Below, in pieces: positions 1 to 8,639 of a stretch of 10,601 nt of DNA. This stretch comes from Larix sibirica. Lineage: Eukaryota; Streptophyta; Pinopsida; Pinales; Pinaceae. The stretch lies in assembly GCA_004151065.3 (NCBI GenBank), contig NWUY0300016251.1, positions 46,224 to 56,824 of the forward strand, given 5' to 3'. Under the pieces are notes generated by a model. It ran no database searches and was not told where the DNA came from. It was given only the letters and a program-made list of their open reading frames with translations. A program made the translations under genes and the position numbers. The first letter of the stretch is position 1, and each line of letters begins with the position of its first letter.

Positions 1-511
1 CTTATGGAGATCATTCTCCAATTTCTGCTACAGCCATCTATCATACTTATGTATCATTCACTAGTCATTACAGTAGCTCGCATTAAACTCTGCTCACATT
101 GCCTTGCTACTCCAATTGCTTTGAGCAATTCTGGCCAAGACCAACTTGACCTTTCTTAGACTTCCTGACACTTAACAATGTTGCAATTAATCCCATTCCA
201 ACTCCATAGGGATTCCTTTTAAGGTCCATTATATGTCCTTGTGCCTCATTCAACTTATGAGACTTTTTTCCCCATGGAAATATTTTCCACAATTCTAAAC
301 CACACAACAATTCACACACATAGGATTGCCTCATTCCCTAATTGGCAGCCTTTGCATCGCCATTCTGTCACTATCATGAACCACATGATAGGTCCACAAA
401 TTGGAATGTCTTATTCACATACACAGGAATACCCTATTCCCTAATTCGCACCATCCATTCTCATTTCTTACACATAAGTTGTTGGTTCATATCCTGCAAC
501 TTCTTTTAGAA
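1..511. other. Non-coding, no gene recognised
   Basis: No convincing gene is visible. Short open stretches exist on both strands (for example 107-334 on the minus strand, 75 codons), but none shows a motif I can name, and composition is uniform across them. The phrase attccctaatt occurs twice (near 332 and 435), too short to define a repeat. The stretch is best read as intergenic, intronic or old repeat sequence. Confidence 0.6.
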
Positions 512-832
512 TACATGCACTAGCTCACAAGGTTGATTCACCCATCACATTTACAACATGCATGTCCTTTACCTGCTGGCCTATGCCATACCTTGCTGAG
601 CATTTTCTTATACAATATACATATTCAATAATCAAGAGATTCAATGACTCTTCCATGCAATTCAAATTGCACATATTAGCCACAATAATACCTCAGATGC
701 ATTCTTATCCAAGGCACCAATATCCATTATTGGTCTCTTTTGTTCTTTCATCATTAGACATGGTGGTCACTCCTCACTACTGCAGGTTTTCAAAATATGC
801 CTCCACATTATTGTGAGAGCACCATTACATTC
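512..832. repeat. Diverged ~320 bp repeat, copy A
   Basis: This stretch aligns almost without gaps to 1266-1586 at a constant offset of about 752 bp. Shared blocks include catgcac, gattcacccatcac, catgtcctttacct, ttcaaattgcacatatta, cattcttatccaagg and tccattattggtctcttt. By eye roughly three quarters of positions match, so the duplication is old. No terminal inverted repeats or TG...CA ends mark it as an LTR or a DNA transposon, and neither copy has an open frame across its length. The reverse strand could hold a degraded coding remnant, but I recognise no family. Confidence 0.8.
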
Positions 833-1263
833 TGAGAATTACACAAAATTAATTTTCAGATGTTATGGAAACTATCCCAAATTGACAATTCTTGTCAAAT
901 TAAGGTGACAAGCACCTTTCTATTCTTATCTTTGAGACATATGAATTACTCATTTAGATTCTGAATGTGCACCATTGTTCCCCTCTAGATAATATTTCCA
1001 ACGAATATCTACGTGCTTCATTATGATATAATAGCTTAAAGTTAAACTCCCCAAAATGTTAATTTTTCCCAATTATGCACTGTTTTTACGGGTGCAATTA
1101 GCTTCGGAGACCAACTTCAACCATCTGCAGAAGAAAATATAGCAAGAAATAGAAAAAAATTTATATTGGGAGAATTTAGTACATACAACAAGGATCACAC
1201 AACAACTTTCAAATCCCTGATCCGATGCTCCAGTCAACCTCTATAAAATTCTGGGTTTGACTA
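833..1263. other. Spacer between repeat copies, no gene
   Basis: AT-rich sequence lying between the two copies of the 320 bp repeat. I see no open frame of useful length, no RNA gene and no clear internal repeat. It may be the unique part of the unit that was duplicated, or unrelated sequence between two dispersed insertions. Confidence 0.55.
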
Positions 1264-1264
1264 N
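1264..1264. other. Ambiguous base (N)
   Basis: This is the only ambiguous base in the window. It lies two bases before the point where repeat copy B begins to align with copy A. That position makes an assembly or consensus uncertainty caused by the repeat plausible, though a random low-quality base is equally possible. Confidence 0.95.
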
Positions 1265-1265
1265 G

Positions 1266-1586
1266 CATGCACTTTCCCACAAGGATGATTCACCCATCAC
1301 CTTTACAAGTTGCATGTCCTTTACCTATTGACCTATTCCATACCTTGTTGAACATTCTCTTATGGAACATAATCTCCATATCAAATAACCAAGAGCTCCC
1401 ATGGATCTTCCTTGCAATTCAAATTGCACATATTAATCACAAGGATACCTCAGATACATTCTTATCCAAGGTACCAATGTCCATTATTGGTCTCTTTCAT
1501 TCTTTCATGATTAGACATGGTTGTAACTCCTCCATTATGCATATTTCCCAATTATGCCTCCACTTTAATGTGACAACACCATTCTT
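1266..1586. repeat. Diverged ~320 bp repeat, copy B
   Basis: Second copy of the repeat at 512-832, same orientation. A 118-codon open frame (1267-1623, plus) covers it but starts at a weak position, has no recognisable motif, and is not open in copy A, where only shorter pieces survive. I therefore treat it as chance. Similarity fades after about 1586, where copy B continues into gggctctaaaaattatgc and copy A into an unrelated AT-rich stretch. Confidence 0.8.
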
Positions 1587-2140
1587 GATGGGCTCTAAAA
1601 ATTATGCTTATGCTTTTTCATAACTCTATTTCATAACTCATTCACCCCCAATTTAGTACATCTATCTTTAAAACGATTATCTTTTACATTATTGTATTGG
1701 CTACAACTAATAAACATAAAAGATGTCTAAATCAACTTTTGATGTATTAAATATGATTTTGACGATGATCAACTAATCTTTGAGCTAGCAATTCCTACCC
1801 TCTGAAAGATTATCCAATATTGCGCAAATGCTCGAAATTACATTTGGCATTCTTAAATTAGTTTTGGCACCTAAGAATTTATGGTTGCCTTTCCACTACT
1901 CAATCCAGCCCTCATTAGAGTATTGAGTTCTGCACTAGGCTTGATTCATTGGCATGACTTACTTTCATCTCCTGGCTTTTGTTGGTCCCGCAATATCTGC
2001 ATATGCATATCGAAACCTTGGGTTAATAATGAGCTTTTGATAACATTTAAATTTTAGACAAATAAAAATATAAAACATTAAAAGGGGTTTTATTTTCACT
2101 GTATGTCATTCTATCTAAAATGTGTTTTGGCTTTATGCAG
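1587..2140. other. Non-coding, possible intron end
   Basis: AT-rich sequence with no gene seen. Its right end is pyrimidine- and T-rich and finishes in ttttggctttatgcag, which resembles a plant 3' splice site. If the candidate exon that follows is real, this stretch would be intron. Nothing else here (branch site, upstream exon, promoter) could be identified. Confidence 0.45.
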
Positions 2141-2253
2141 GTATAATGGAGTATGCGATTTCCATGGAGGAGGCATTCCATAGAACAGATTGTAAACCAC
2201 ATGACGAACCAGAGCTTCGTTCAATCATGATATCAAACCAACAGTTCGATTAA
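2141..2253 (+). CDS. Candidate terminal exon, unknown protein
   Basis: A short open frame follows a good plant-style acceptor (tttatgcag, ending 2140). It reads from 2141 in phase with ATG 2146 through TAA 2251-2253, 35 codons from the ATG. The product is polar and acidic, including M-E-E-A-F-H-R-T-D and H-D-E-P-E-L-R-S-I-M. The stretch is less AT-rich than its surroundings, which is what drew attention. It could be the last exon of a gene whose earlier exons lie outside the window, a pseudogene fragment, or chance. I recognise no family and see no upstream exon. Confidence 0.2.
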
Positions 2254-3318
2254 GGAATGAAAAACGCCACATATGACAAGTGCTTGGATGTTGCAGATGA
2301 TTTGTTGAGAATAATTCCATACCGCCAAGAATCAGTGCCTGAGAATGTGCATTCCTTTTTCTATTCTTAGTATTTCTGTTGCTTAAATTTCTAAAGTGGT
2401 TAAGCTGCATTCAAGAAGAATGAGCTTGCGTTTGGGATATATATCCCTGTCCTCCGCATGTAAACATTATTACATAGTTATACAGGCAGATAGGAGAGAA
2501 TAATACTAAAGTGTTGTCATGTTGCTGGGTTCGTAATCTCTGCATTTTGATGTTGTAGCATATTTCTGCTCTTTGGTGAAACTTATGTGTTAAGGATTAT
2601 GGTGTCAAATTAACTTGTAAGTCTCTGGTGTGAATGCGGGCTCACAATCTTGGCAGGTAAGGGCCCTCAAATTAACTTGTAAGTCTCTGGTTAGATTGCT
2701 TGTATTATGATTTATTATAGGTTAGTAGATCCATCAAACCAATTTAATTGTATGGTTTTCCATGTCTATATTGTAATTACTGATTTAACCACATAATCTC
2801 TTGTACTTAATTGTGTGATTCATAACTTGTTCATGAAAATCTGTAAATTGTTCAAAGCGTCGCCTCAAGCATGACTAACCCTTTACACATTCTAGAAGAA
2901 GATCATTGCACTATCATCGTTTTACTGCAAAGTTGATATATTTACTTTATTTGTATTGCCATAATTTGATACATTTTAAAGTGATATTGTAATTTTGTAT
3001 TGTTCTATTTGTACATGCATAATAATTTGTATAATTTATATTTCATAAATGAAGTTTGCACTGTTCATAATCCAAATCATTCATTGTGCAAGAGACAAGC
3101 CGCCATTTGTGTGATAAATCTCGTCTTTCAATTGAATTAAGCAGGTTTCTCTCACACAACTTCTTCAAATTCAAACTAAATTCACTTTAGAAATCTTACT
3201 GTCATACGTTCTTATCAATCATTGCTCCAACGTCATGTTGCCATGAGAATTAGTTTCAAATAACATTCTCATTTATTTGAATCAACGCTGCAGTAAGTAT
3301 TATGTCAATCTAGGTATT
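2254..3318. other. Non-coding AT-rich stretch
   Basis: No gene is visible. The stretch holds a 25 bp direct repeat (listed separately) and long T- and A-rich runs between about 2930 and 3060. If the exon ending at 2253 is real, its first few hundred bases would be 3' UTR and downstream sequence; an aataat-type A-rich run near 2497 is too weak to call as a polyadenylation signal. The minus-strand frame at 2225-2410 has no recognisable content. Confidence 0.5.
2605..2691. repeat. 25 bp exact direct repeat, two copies
   Basis: The sequences at 2605-2629 and 2667-2691 are identical over 25 bases (tcaaattaacttgtaagtct followed by ctggt) and start 62 bp apart. The intervening sequence is not repeated. 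A perfect match of this length in otherwise diverged sequence indicates a recent local duplication, or a short insertion that duplicated its target. The 37 bp between the copies has no visible terminal inverted repeats. Confidence 0.9.
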
Positions 3319-3494
3319 CGAGTTATCTCCCTGAAGAAAGACTTCTTCAGCGACAGCTATTGTAGCAGAGAAGCATAAGATCTGGATACGCAGTTAGTCC
3401 CCATCCAGGAGTTAGGCATTCAGCCGATCTCCTTAAAGAAACAATTCTTGAACTGCGAACTATTGTGGAGATGAGCACAAGATCTGGATACGCA
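3319..3494. repeat. Tandem duplication with 102 bp period
   Basis: Sequence around 3319-3392 recurs around 3421-3494. The best-preserved part is an exact 16 bp core, aagatctggatacgca, at 3377-3392 and 3479-3494, spaced 102 bp. Upstream, atctccctgaagaaa pairs with atctccttaaagaaa and agctattgtagcag with aactattgtggag, with small indels. The stretch is less AT-rich than its flanks. The period is divisible by three, and one plus-strand frame is open from 3364 to TGA near 3534 after a TAG (3361-3363) in the first unit, so a broken exon is possible. No protein family is recognised. Confidence 0.7.
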
Positions 3495-3534
3495 TGGTAT
3501 CACTTCATCTTGCCCAATTTGTTGTCTCCACTTT

Positions 3535-3699
3535 GAATTGGTTGAGGAGGTATCCCAACTCCAATGCGGCCACCATTATAATGGCACTTGCATTTATGCA
3601 CGGCCAGGTTTTGAAAATACATGTCCAGTTTTCCGATCCCCATACACATATATCTTATCATTTTAAATGAAGTGAATTTTATTTTTATCATATATATTG
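3535..3699. other. Short non-coding stretch
   Basis: This joins the 102 bp duplication to the AT-rich block. A 63-codon minus-strand frame (3500-3691) covers it but has no recognisable motif and is probably chance. Confidence 0.5.
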
Positions 3700-4020
3700 A
3701 AAACAGTAGTTGGTTAAAGGAATGCTTAATATTTATGGGTAAAGTTATTCAACTATATTGGAATATACTAAATATAGAACTTTCTTTTAATAAAAAGTAG
3801 TTTTTTTTAAGTAACATCTTATTTTAATTAATATAACATCTCATTTTAATTAATAACTTAAAAAAATTATTGCATATCTGGTTTAATTTAATTTAATTTT
3901 TATTTTCAATTAGAATATATTTTTTTAGTTCATTATAATTTTTTTAATATATTAAATATAGTTAATATATGTACTTATATGTTTTAAGATAATTCATTTA
4001 TGTTTAAAATTTATGTGATT
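3700..4020. other. Extremely AT-rich block
   Basis: This block is dominated by A and T runs, including T8 near 3801, a tttaatttaatttaatttt run (3882-3900) and tttttttaatatattaaatatag near 3940. It contains a 22 bp tandem duplication (3812-3855). No gene is present. It ends abruptly where coding-like sequence of the retroelement begins, so it is probably the genomic flank into which the element inserted. T-rich/A-rich DNA suits the TT/AAAA-type target preference known for L1 endonucleases, but no target site duplication can be checked because the element's 3' end is outside the window. Confidence 0.7.
3812..3855. repeat. 22 bp unit, two tandem copies
   Basis: Bases 3812-3833 (taacatcttattttaattaa + ta) are directly followed by a second copy at 3834-3855 with one mismatch (t at 3820, c at 3842). 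This is a simple tandem duplication with near-complete identity, so it is recent compared with the 320 bp repeat pair. Confidence 0.9.
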
Positions 4021-4058
4021 GAAAAAGAGGGAACCAGCTCCAAGAAATGCTTCTTCTT

Positions 4059-4078
4059 AACGGTTAGGCTGAACCGTT
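4059..4078 (+). other. Small hairpin in the LINE 5' leader
   Basis: AACGGTT (4059-4065) and AACCGTT (4072-4078) are perfect inverted repeats of 7 bases around a 6-base loop. In RNA this would be a short stem just upstream of ORF1. AACGGTT also resembles a MYB core site, so it could be read as DNA-level control in an internal LINE promoter. Both readings are inference; a 7 bp palindrome can occur by chance. Confidence 0.35.
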
Positions 4079-4092
4079 GTTTTCTTCGGTGA

Positions 4093-5515
4093 GGATCGAG
4101 CATACATTACCTGGTGTGGTGGATTGACGGTCTCCTATCCAAGTGTTCTACGGGGCAAGTGGAGGATCTGTCAGAAATATTGCAGGATGCTGGAATCGGA
4201 GGAGAGGGTCGGATCAAGTGGCCGGAGACCTCTGATGTTAGTAGAGGGGAAGCGGTTCAGGGGCAGTGTATAACTAAATCAACGAATATACCAGCCATCT
4301 CTGTAAACCCTTCACGGGTCAAGGAAAAAATCCAGCACATGACGGATAATGCTTTGATAGGGAAATTTATGGGCATATGGCCTTCGGAGAAAGCTTTGAC
4401 CTGGTGGATTCACTCGACCTGGAAACCAAAAGGTCATTTTGATCTTTTGTTGGGATCTAAGGGTTTTTTCATAGTGGTTTTCTTGAACGTGGAGGACAAG
4501 GATCGGATATTTGAAGGTGGCCTGTACTTCTATTACTCTGCTGGACTATTTCTTCGTATTTGGAAGGACTATTTTAATCTAGATAAGGAAGATCTCTCAA
4601 TAGCTCTGGTTTGGATTAGATTATACTCTCTACCCTCAGAATACTGGGATCTGGACATTCTTAAAGCGATTGGAAGGACTTTGGGTCATCTTTTCAAGAT
4701 CTCTGACGAAACCAAGCAAGGAAGGTATGTTTCTTATGCGCATATCTGTGTCTATATGAATATCTCTAAAACCCTCCCGGAAGGGATTATCCTAAATTGA
4801 GAAGAATCTAAATGGTTTCAAACTCTTGACTATGAACATATTCCTTTTCGTTGTCGGCGATATCATACCCATGGCCACCTGGCTAGGGATTTCCACCTCA
4901 ATCCCCCGGAGGTTATTCCTAGAAGCAGCATTCAGGAGCATCAGGACAAGGATGGATTTGTCAAAGTTTCTATGCGAAGAAGAACTGGACGACAACACAA
5001 TGGCCCTGAGATAAAGAAGAAGGAAATGAACCCTAATAGTTTTCCTTCTTTAGCCTCTGAGCAGGGGGGAATTTCATCCACTCTACTGGAACATAAATCA
5101 ACCAATCCTGAAGAAGTATCTACGGAAGTGTCAAAGAGATAGGCCAAACCTCAAACTCTGTTGATAAACATCATAATGATCCTGCACAAATGGAGGAGGA
5201 CTCGAAGAGATGGACCTGGGGGACCAAGATCTGGATGGTATTGAGGAGGCGTGTAAAAACATAGAGGTACATTATATTCCTGATACTCAACTGCAACTAT
5301 TGAAGGAAGCCATCCTAAAAACTAAACCTACTCCAAGTCTGGGAATTGGTCCCTTGAAATTAAAGGAAAATAAAAGAAAGTTTAAAGATGGAAATTCAAA
5401 GAGGGGAAGGAAGACGAACAGGGACATGATTGGGGAGATTGGGGCTAGATTGGTTGATTATGGGCAATACCCAACTATCCAGACAACCCTCCTATCCATG
5501 AGATATAGTGCTTGA
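4093..5515 (+). pseudogene. LINE ORF1, DUF4283-type RNA-binding protein, broken
   Basis: In plant L1 elements this protein binds the element's RNA and forms the particle used for retrotransposition. The frame is open from 4093, after TGA 4090; no ATG occurs in it before 4336, so the true start is lost or upstream. A DUF4283-like domain spans about 4336-4780, with L-I-G-K-F-M-G, the acidic E-D-K-D-R-I-F-E-G-G and W-I-R-L-Y-S-L-P-S-E-Y-W-D. TGA at 4798 interrupts it just before the zinc knuckle, where a Trp codon is likely ancestral. The same frame continues to TAG 5140. Frames then appear to shift twice, near 5131-5142 and in 5180-5207, each equivalent to losing one base. A final frame (open 5180-5512, Lys/Arg-rich) ends at TGA 5513-5515. 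The frame joins are inference; the domain is secure. Confidence 0.85.
4852..4893 (+). other. Degenerate CCHC zinc knuckle of ORF1
   Basis: Downstream of the DUF4283-like domain the frame reads E-H-I-P-F-R-C-R-R-Y-H-T-H-G-H-L-A-R-D-F. The spacing matches C-X2-C-X4-H-X4-C with the Cys at 4852 and the His at 4876 kept, but the second and fourth ligands replaced by Tyr (TAT 4861) and Phe (TTC 4891). Each needs one G-to-A or G-to-T change in a Cys codon. The knuckle could not hold zinc in this form. In plant LINE ORF1 proteins this motif follows the same I-P-F-R-C-R phrase. Confidence 0.75.
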
Positions 5516-5517
5516 TG
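5513..5517 (+). promoter_or_regulatory. ORF1 stop / ORF2 start overlap (TGATG)
   Basis: The last ORF1 frame ends in TGA 5513-5515, and the ORF2 endonuclease frame begins with ATG 5515-5517, sharing one A. The ORF2 start is well supported because the expected N-terminal M-K-F-L-S-W-N-I-R-G follows immediately. Such overlaps allow a ribosome that has just terminated to restart, as shown for the UAAUG junction in the silkworm LINE SART1. That this plant element used the same means is inference. Confidence 0.6.
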
Positions 5518-6220
5518 AAATTCCTATCATGGAATATTCGAGGCACTAATGGGCCTCATCAAATTAAAACCCTAAAAAATAACATTCGCAAGGAGCAACC
5601 TATGGTGGTTATGCTACAGGAAACTAAATGCTCTGGTCCACAAGTGGAACCCAAGGCACAGAATATCTAGAAATATTGTAAGAGTATGGCTCTGGATGCT
5701 ATTGGTCATTTGGGAGGGTTGGCAGTGTTATGGGATCCTAGGAAAGTTTCTCTTAGTAACTTTCTTTCTACTCCTTTCAGCATCTCTGCAGAGTTCCACA
5801 TTATTGGTTCTACTATTAGAGGCAACCTCACTAATGTGTATGGGCCTAGAAGCTACCCCGAGAAACGTAACTTCATCAAAAGTTTGTCTAATTTAAGGAG
5901 AATTTTTTACAGAACTCACTGGATTTTAGGGGGGGACTTTAATCTAATTTGATCCCTGTCAGAGAAAAAAGGTGGAAGAAGAGTCCCGACTCCGGAAAAT
6001 ACTATGTTTGATGAGTTTATAGAGGATAGTAAACTGATTGATGTTGATCAGGGCAGTTTGTTTTTCACCTGGAATAATAGACGTGGAGGAGATCATTTGG
6101 TGGAAGCCAGGCTTGATAGATTTATTTTTTTTGAAAGCATTCTACTCCTGGGAGGGTCTTTGATCTCCCGCCCTCTTTCCTCTTCAGGATCTGATCACTG
6201 GCCTGTGTCTTTTATTTGGA
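5515..6220 (+). other. ORF2 AP-type endonuclease domain
   Basis: This domain nicks target DNA to give the 3' OH that primes reverse transcription. It belongs to the exonuclease-endonuclease-phosphatase fold. Visible landmarks in order are S-W-N-I-R-G at the N-terminus (Asn), L-Q-E-T-K (catalytic Glu codon 5620), N-V-Y-G-P (about 5833), G-G-D-F-N (Asp codon 5935) and S-D-H-W-P (Asp 6193, His 6196). All these key residues are kept. Two stops, TAG 5668 and TGA 5950, break the domain. The first lies where W or Q would be a one-base change away; the second, after N-L-I, fits an ancestral CGA Arg. Confidence 0.9.
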
Positions 6221-6849
6221 ATAATATAGGAATGAAACTAACTAAGCCCTTTCGGTTTGATAAATTCTGGTTAACACATGACGATTTCATCCCCCAGGTT
6301 GAAGAATGGTGGCACTCCATCATTCCTCATAGAGGAACAAGGATGTATTGTTTTCAACAAAATCTTAAGAGTCTTAAACAGAAAATTAAACGCTGGAACA
6401 CTAATGTCTTTGGGAACATCCAGGATGGGAAAGCCAATTTGGAGACTGAAATGGAACACATTCAAGATTGTATTATGCAGAATGGGGTGACTCCTAAGCT
6501 TACATTGAAGGAAAAGGTTCTCATGGAGCAACTTCTTAAAAGACAGAAGCAAGAAGAGATTTTGTGGCAGCAAAAGTCTCGTATTCGCTAGTTGAATGAT
6601 GGAGATAAAAATACAATTTTTTTTCACAGAGCTACCATTCAACATAGACATCATAACCATATTTGCAACCTGCAGAGAGGTGATGGGGTGACTGTGGAAT
6701 CCCATGATGAAATTGAATAGGAACAGGTTAATCACTTTCAGAAGGTGGTGACTGAACCAAATTTGGATCGTACTGACGCTTGTAGAGAAATTAAGTCTGT
6801 CATCCCCCGTATCATTACGAAAGAGCAAAATGACATGCTGACCCGTCCT

Positions 6850-7830
6850 ATTGAGTTCATAGAAGCTGAAACTACAATCAATCAAATGGAGGAAGGTAAA
6901 TCCCCTGGGCCGGATGGCTTTACAGCTAATTTTTTCCATGTTTTCTGGGATCTAATCAAAATTGAAGTGTGGAAGGTAGTGGAAGAATCTAGGAGAATGA
7001 GAGGCGTCCTTCTGGCTTTAAACTCTACCTTTTTTACTTTGATCCCTAAAACCACGATGGCCGTGAAAGATGACCTTTTTAGATCGATCTCTCTCTGTAA
7101 TATTATTTTCAAACTCATTACCAAAATCCTTGCCAATTAACTTAAGCCCCTTCTACCCTCTCTTATTTTTGTGGAACAGTCGGGTTTTGTGGAAGGCCAT
7201 CAAATTATGGATGGCATCATTATGGCCCAGGAGGTGATTCATTCTTTGAAGAGTACCAAGAAAGCATGAATGCTTCTTAAACTGGATTTTTATATAGCCT
7301 ATGACCATCTGAATTGGGTGTATATGAAGGAAATTATGAGTTCATTTGGTTTTAGTGAAATATGGATTCAATGGATTTCTAACCTTACCTCTTCGGCTTT
7401 CTTCTCTATTATGATCAATGGGCATCCTTCTCCAATCTTCAAGCCTTCCCGTGGTATTCACAGGGTGATCCCCTGTCTCCTTTCCTCTTTATGATTATGA
7501 TGAAAGGTCTTGGAAAACTTATATCCCATCTTGTTGACTAGGGAAGCATCAAAGGGCTTCATTTTCCACTTTATGAAAAGGCTATAACATATAAGCAGTT
7601 CGTGAATGATACCCTATTGATAGGGCACTCCTCTGTTCAAGAAGCAAGACAGATAAAGAAAGCTTTGAATACTTTTCTAAGAGCTTCCGGGCTAACTATT
7701 AATATGGATAAGTCTCTTGTTTTCTTCTTCAATACGCCAACTATCAGTCGGAGAAATATTTTACATATTCTTGGTTTCAAGAAGAGCTCCCTTCCAACCA
7801 AATATCTAGGAGCTCCTTTATCTGAGGGAT
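6850..7830 (+). other. ORF2 reverse transcriptase domain, inactive
   Basis: This is the RNA-dependent DNA polymerase core of the LINE. Motifs in order are G-K-S-P-G-P-D-G-F (about 6895), F-T-L-I-P-K (7033), R-S-I-S-L-C-N (7081; the usual form is R-P-I-S-L), motif A K-L-D-F-Y-I-A-Y-D (metal-binding Asp 7285; usual F-S-K-A-Y-D), P-S-R-G-I then Q-G-D-P-L-S-P-F (7461, after the frameshift), motif C F-V-N-D (7599-7610) and K-Y-L-G-A-P-L (7800). Motif C normally has two adjacent Asp; here the first is Asn (AAT 7605). Three stops (7138, 7267, 7539) and the shift also break it. Confidence 0.92.
7459..7461 (+). other. One-base deletion in reverse transcriptase
   Basis: Up to ATT 7456-7458 the LINE frame reads P-S-R-G-I. 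The universal continuation, Q-G-D-P-L-S-P-F-L-F, is found from CAG 7461, one frame back. One base is therefore missing in the single codon between them, where most plant LINEs have Arg or Lys. Without the shift the frame runs into TGA at 7495. This is direct, motif-based evidence of a frameshift and not a boundary of two elements. Confidence 0.9.
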
Positions 7831-8639
7831 TTTTAAAAAATGTCTCTTGGGAAGATCTTTTACATAGAATGAAGGAAAAAATCTCTAATTGGATGCTTTG
7901 ATCCCTAAATCTACCTTGCAGAGTGGTCCTTGTCAAATCCATGCTTCAAGCCATGCCTCTATATTGGTTCTCTATTCTAGCTTCCCCTAAATCAGTCATG
8001 AAGGAGGTAAAGAAACTCCAACGGACCTTTTTACGGGGAGGTACGGTGGACCATAGGAAGTGGCCGCTGGTTGATTGGGAAACACTATGTAAACCTAAGC
8101 AGGATGGAGGGTTATGTTTAAGGGACCTTGAGAAAATGAGCATGGTTTGTGGGGCTAAAATCTGGTGGAGATGGCTTACCCACACTAATGAGCAATGGGC
8201 CAGTTTTTAGGGTAGAAAGTATGCCCCACTGATTGATCAACAGCATTGGGTTAGGGATGATGGTCTCGAGAATGGATCCCCTATCTGGAACATGGCTAGG
8301 GCCTGCAGTGAATTAGTCCGAAAACACAGCTTCTGGGAAATATGTGAAGGATCTTCAGCTAATATATGGACTAATGCTTGGCAACAAGAACCCCCTCTTC
8401 TTACTTTAATTAACGACATTCCTATTGATTCCCCTATTATGAACCATAACTGGAAGATGGTCAATCAGTATTGGCAGGAAAATACCAATGATAGAGGTTT
8501 TCGTGTCTGGCTGCCACTGAGGTGGTGGATGGATACCTATGGGGATGAAATTGGAAGGAAGATCTATGACACTCTGATGACTCATTGTATTAGGGTTCAG
8601 AGAGGTAAGGATATTCTTCGATGGGGTTACTGACCTAAG

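Noticed and set aside
107-334. 75-codon minus-strand open frame near the left edge
   Set aside because: It has no recognisable motif, no continuation upstream (stops in frame), and lies in AT-rich sequence with similar short frames on both strands. Chance is the simplest reading.
512-1586. The two 320 bp repeats as LTRs of a short LTR element
   Set aside because: They have no TG...CA ends, no primer binding site or polypurine tract is visible, and the ~430 bp between them has no coding remnant.
1267-1623. 118-codon plus-strand open frame over repeat copy B
   Set aside because: It lies within a diverged repeat, is not conserved as an open frame in copy A, and its product shows no domain.
3700-4020. 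AT-rich block as a replication origin or a centromeric satellite
   Set aside because: There is only a two-copy 22 bp tandem and simple T/A runs; no array or origin motif is visible.
4792-5147. Overlapping minus-strand frames with runs of Ser and Phe opposite ORF1
   Set aside because: The runs are reverse-strand readings of Lys/Glu-rich ORF1 codons (gaagaa, aagaag).
6271-6939. 222-codon minus-strand open frame opposite the ORF2 linker and RT start
   Set aside because: It is a shadow of the ORF2 frame: the plus strand carries unambiguous LINE motifs through this stretch and the minus product shows none.
7267-7901. Programmed stop read-through or recoding to explain the regularly spaced stops in ORF2
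   Set aside because: All three stop codons are used, with no common context, together with a deletion and a catalytic-site mutation. Ordinary pseudogene decay explains them.
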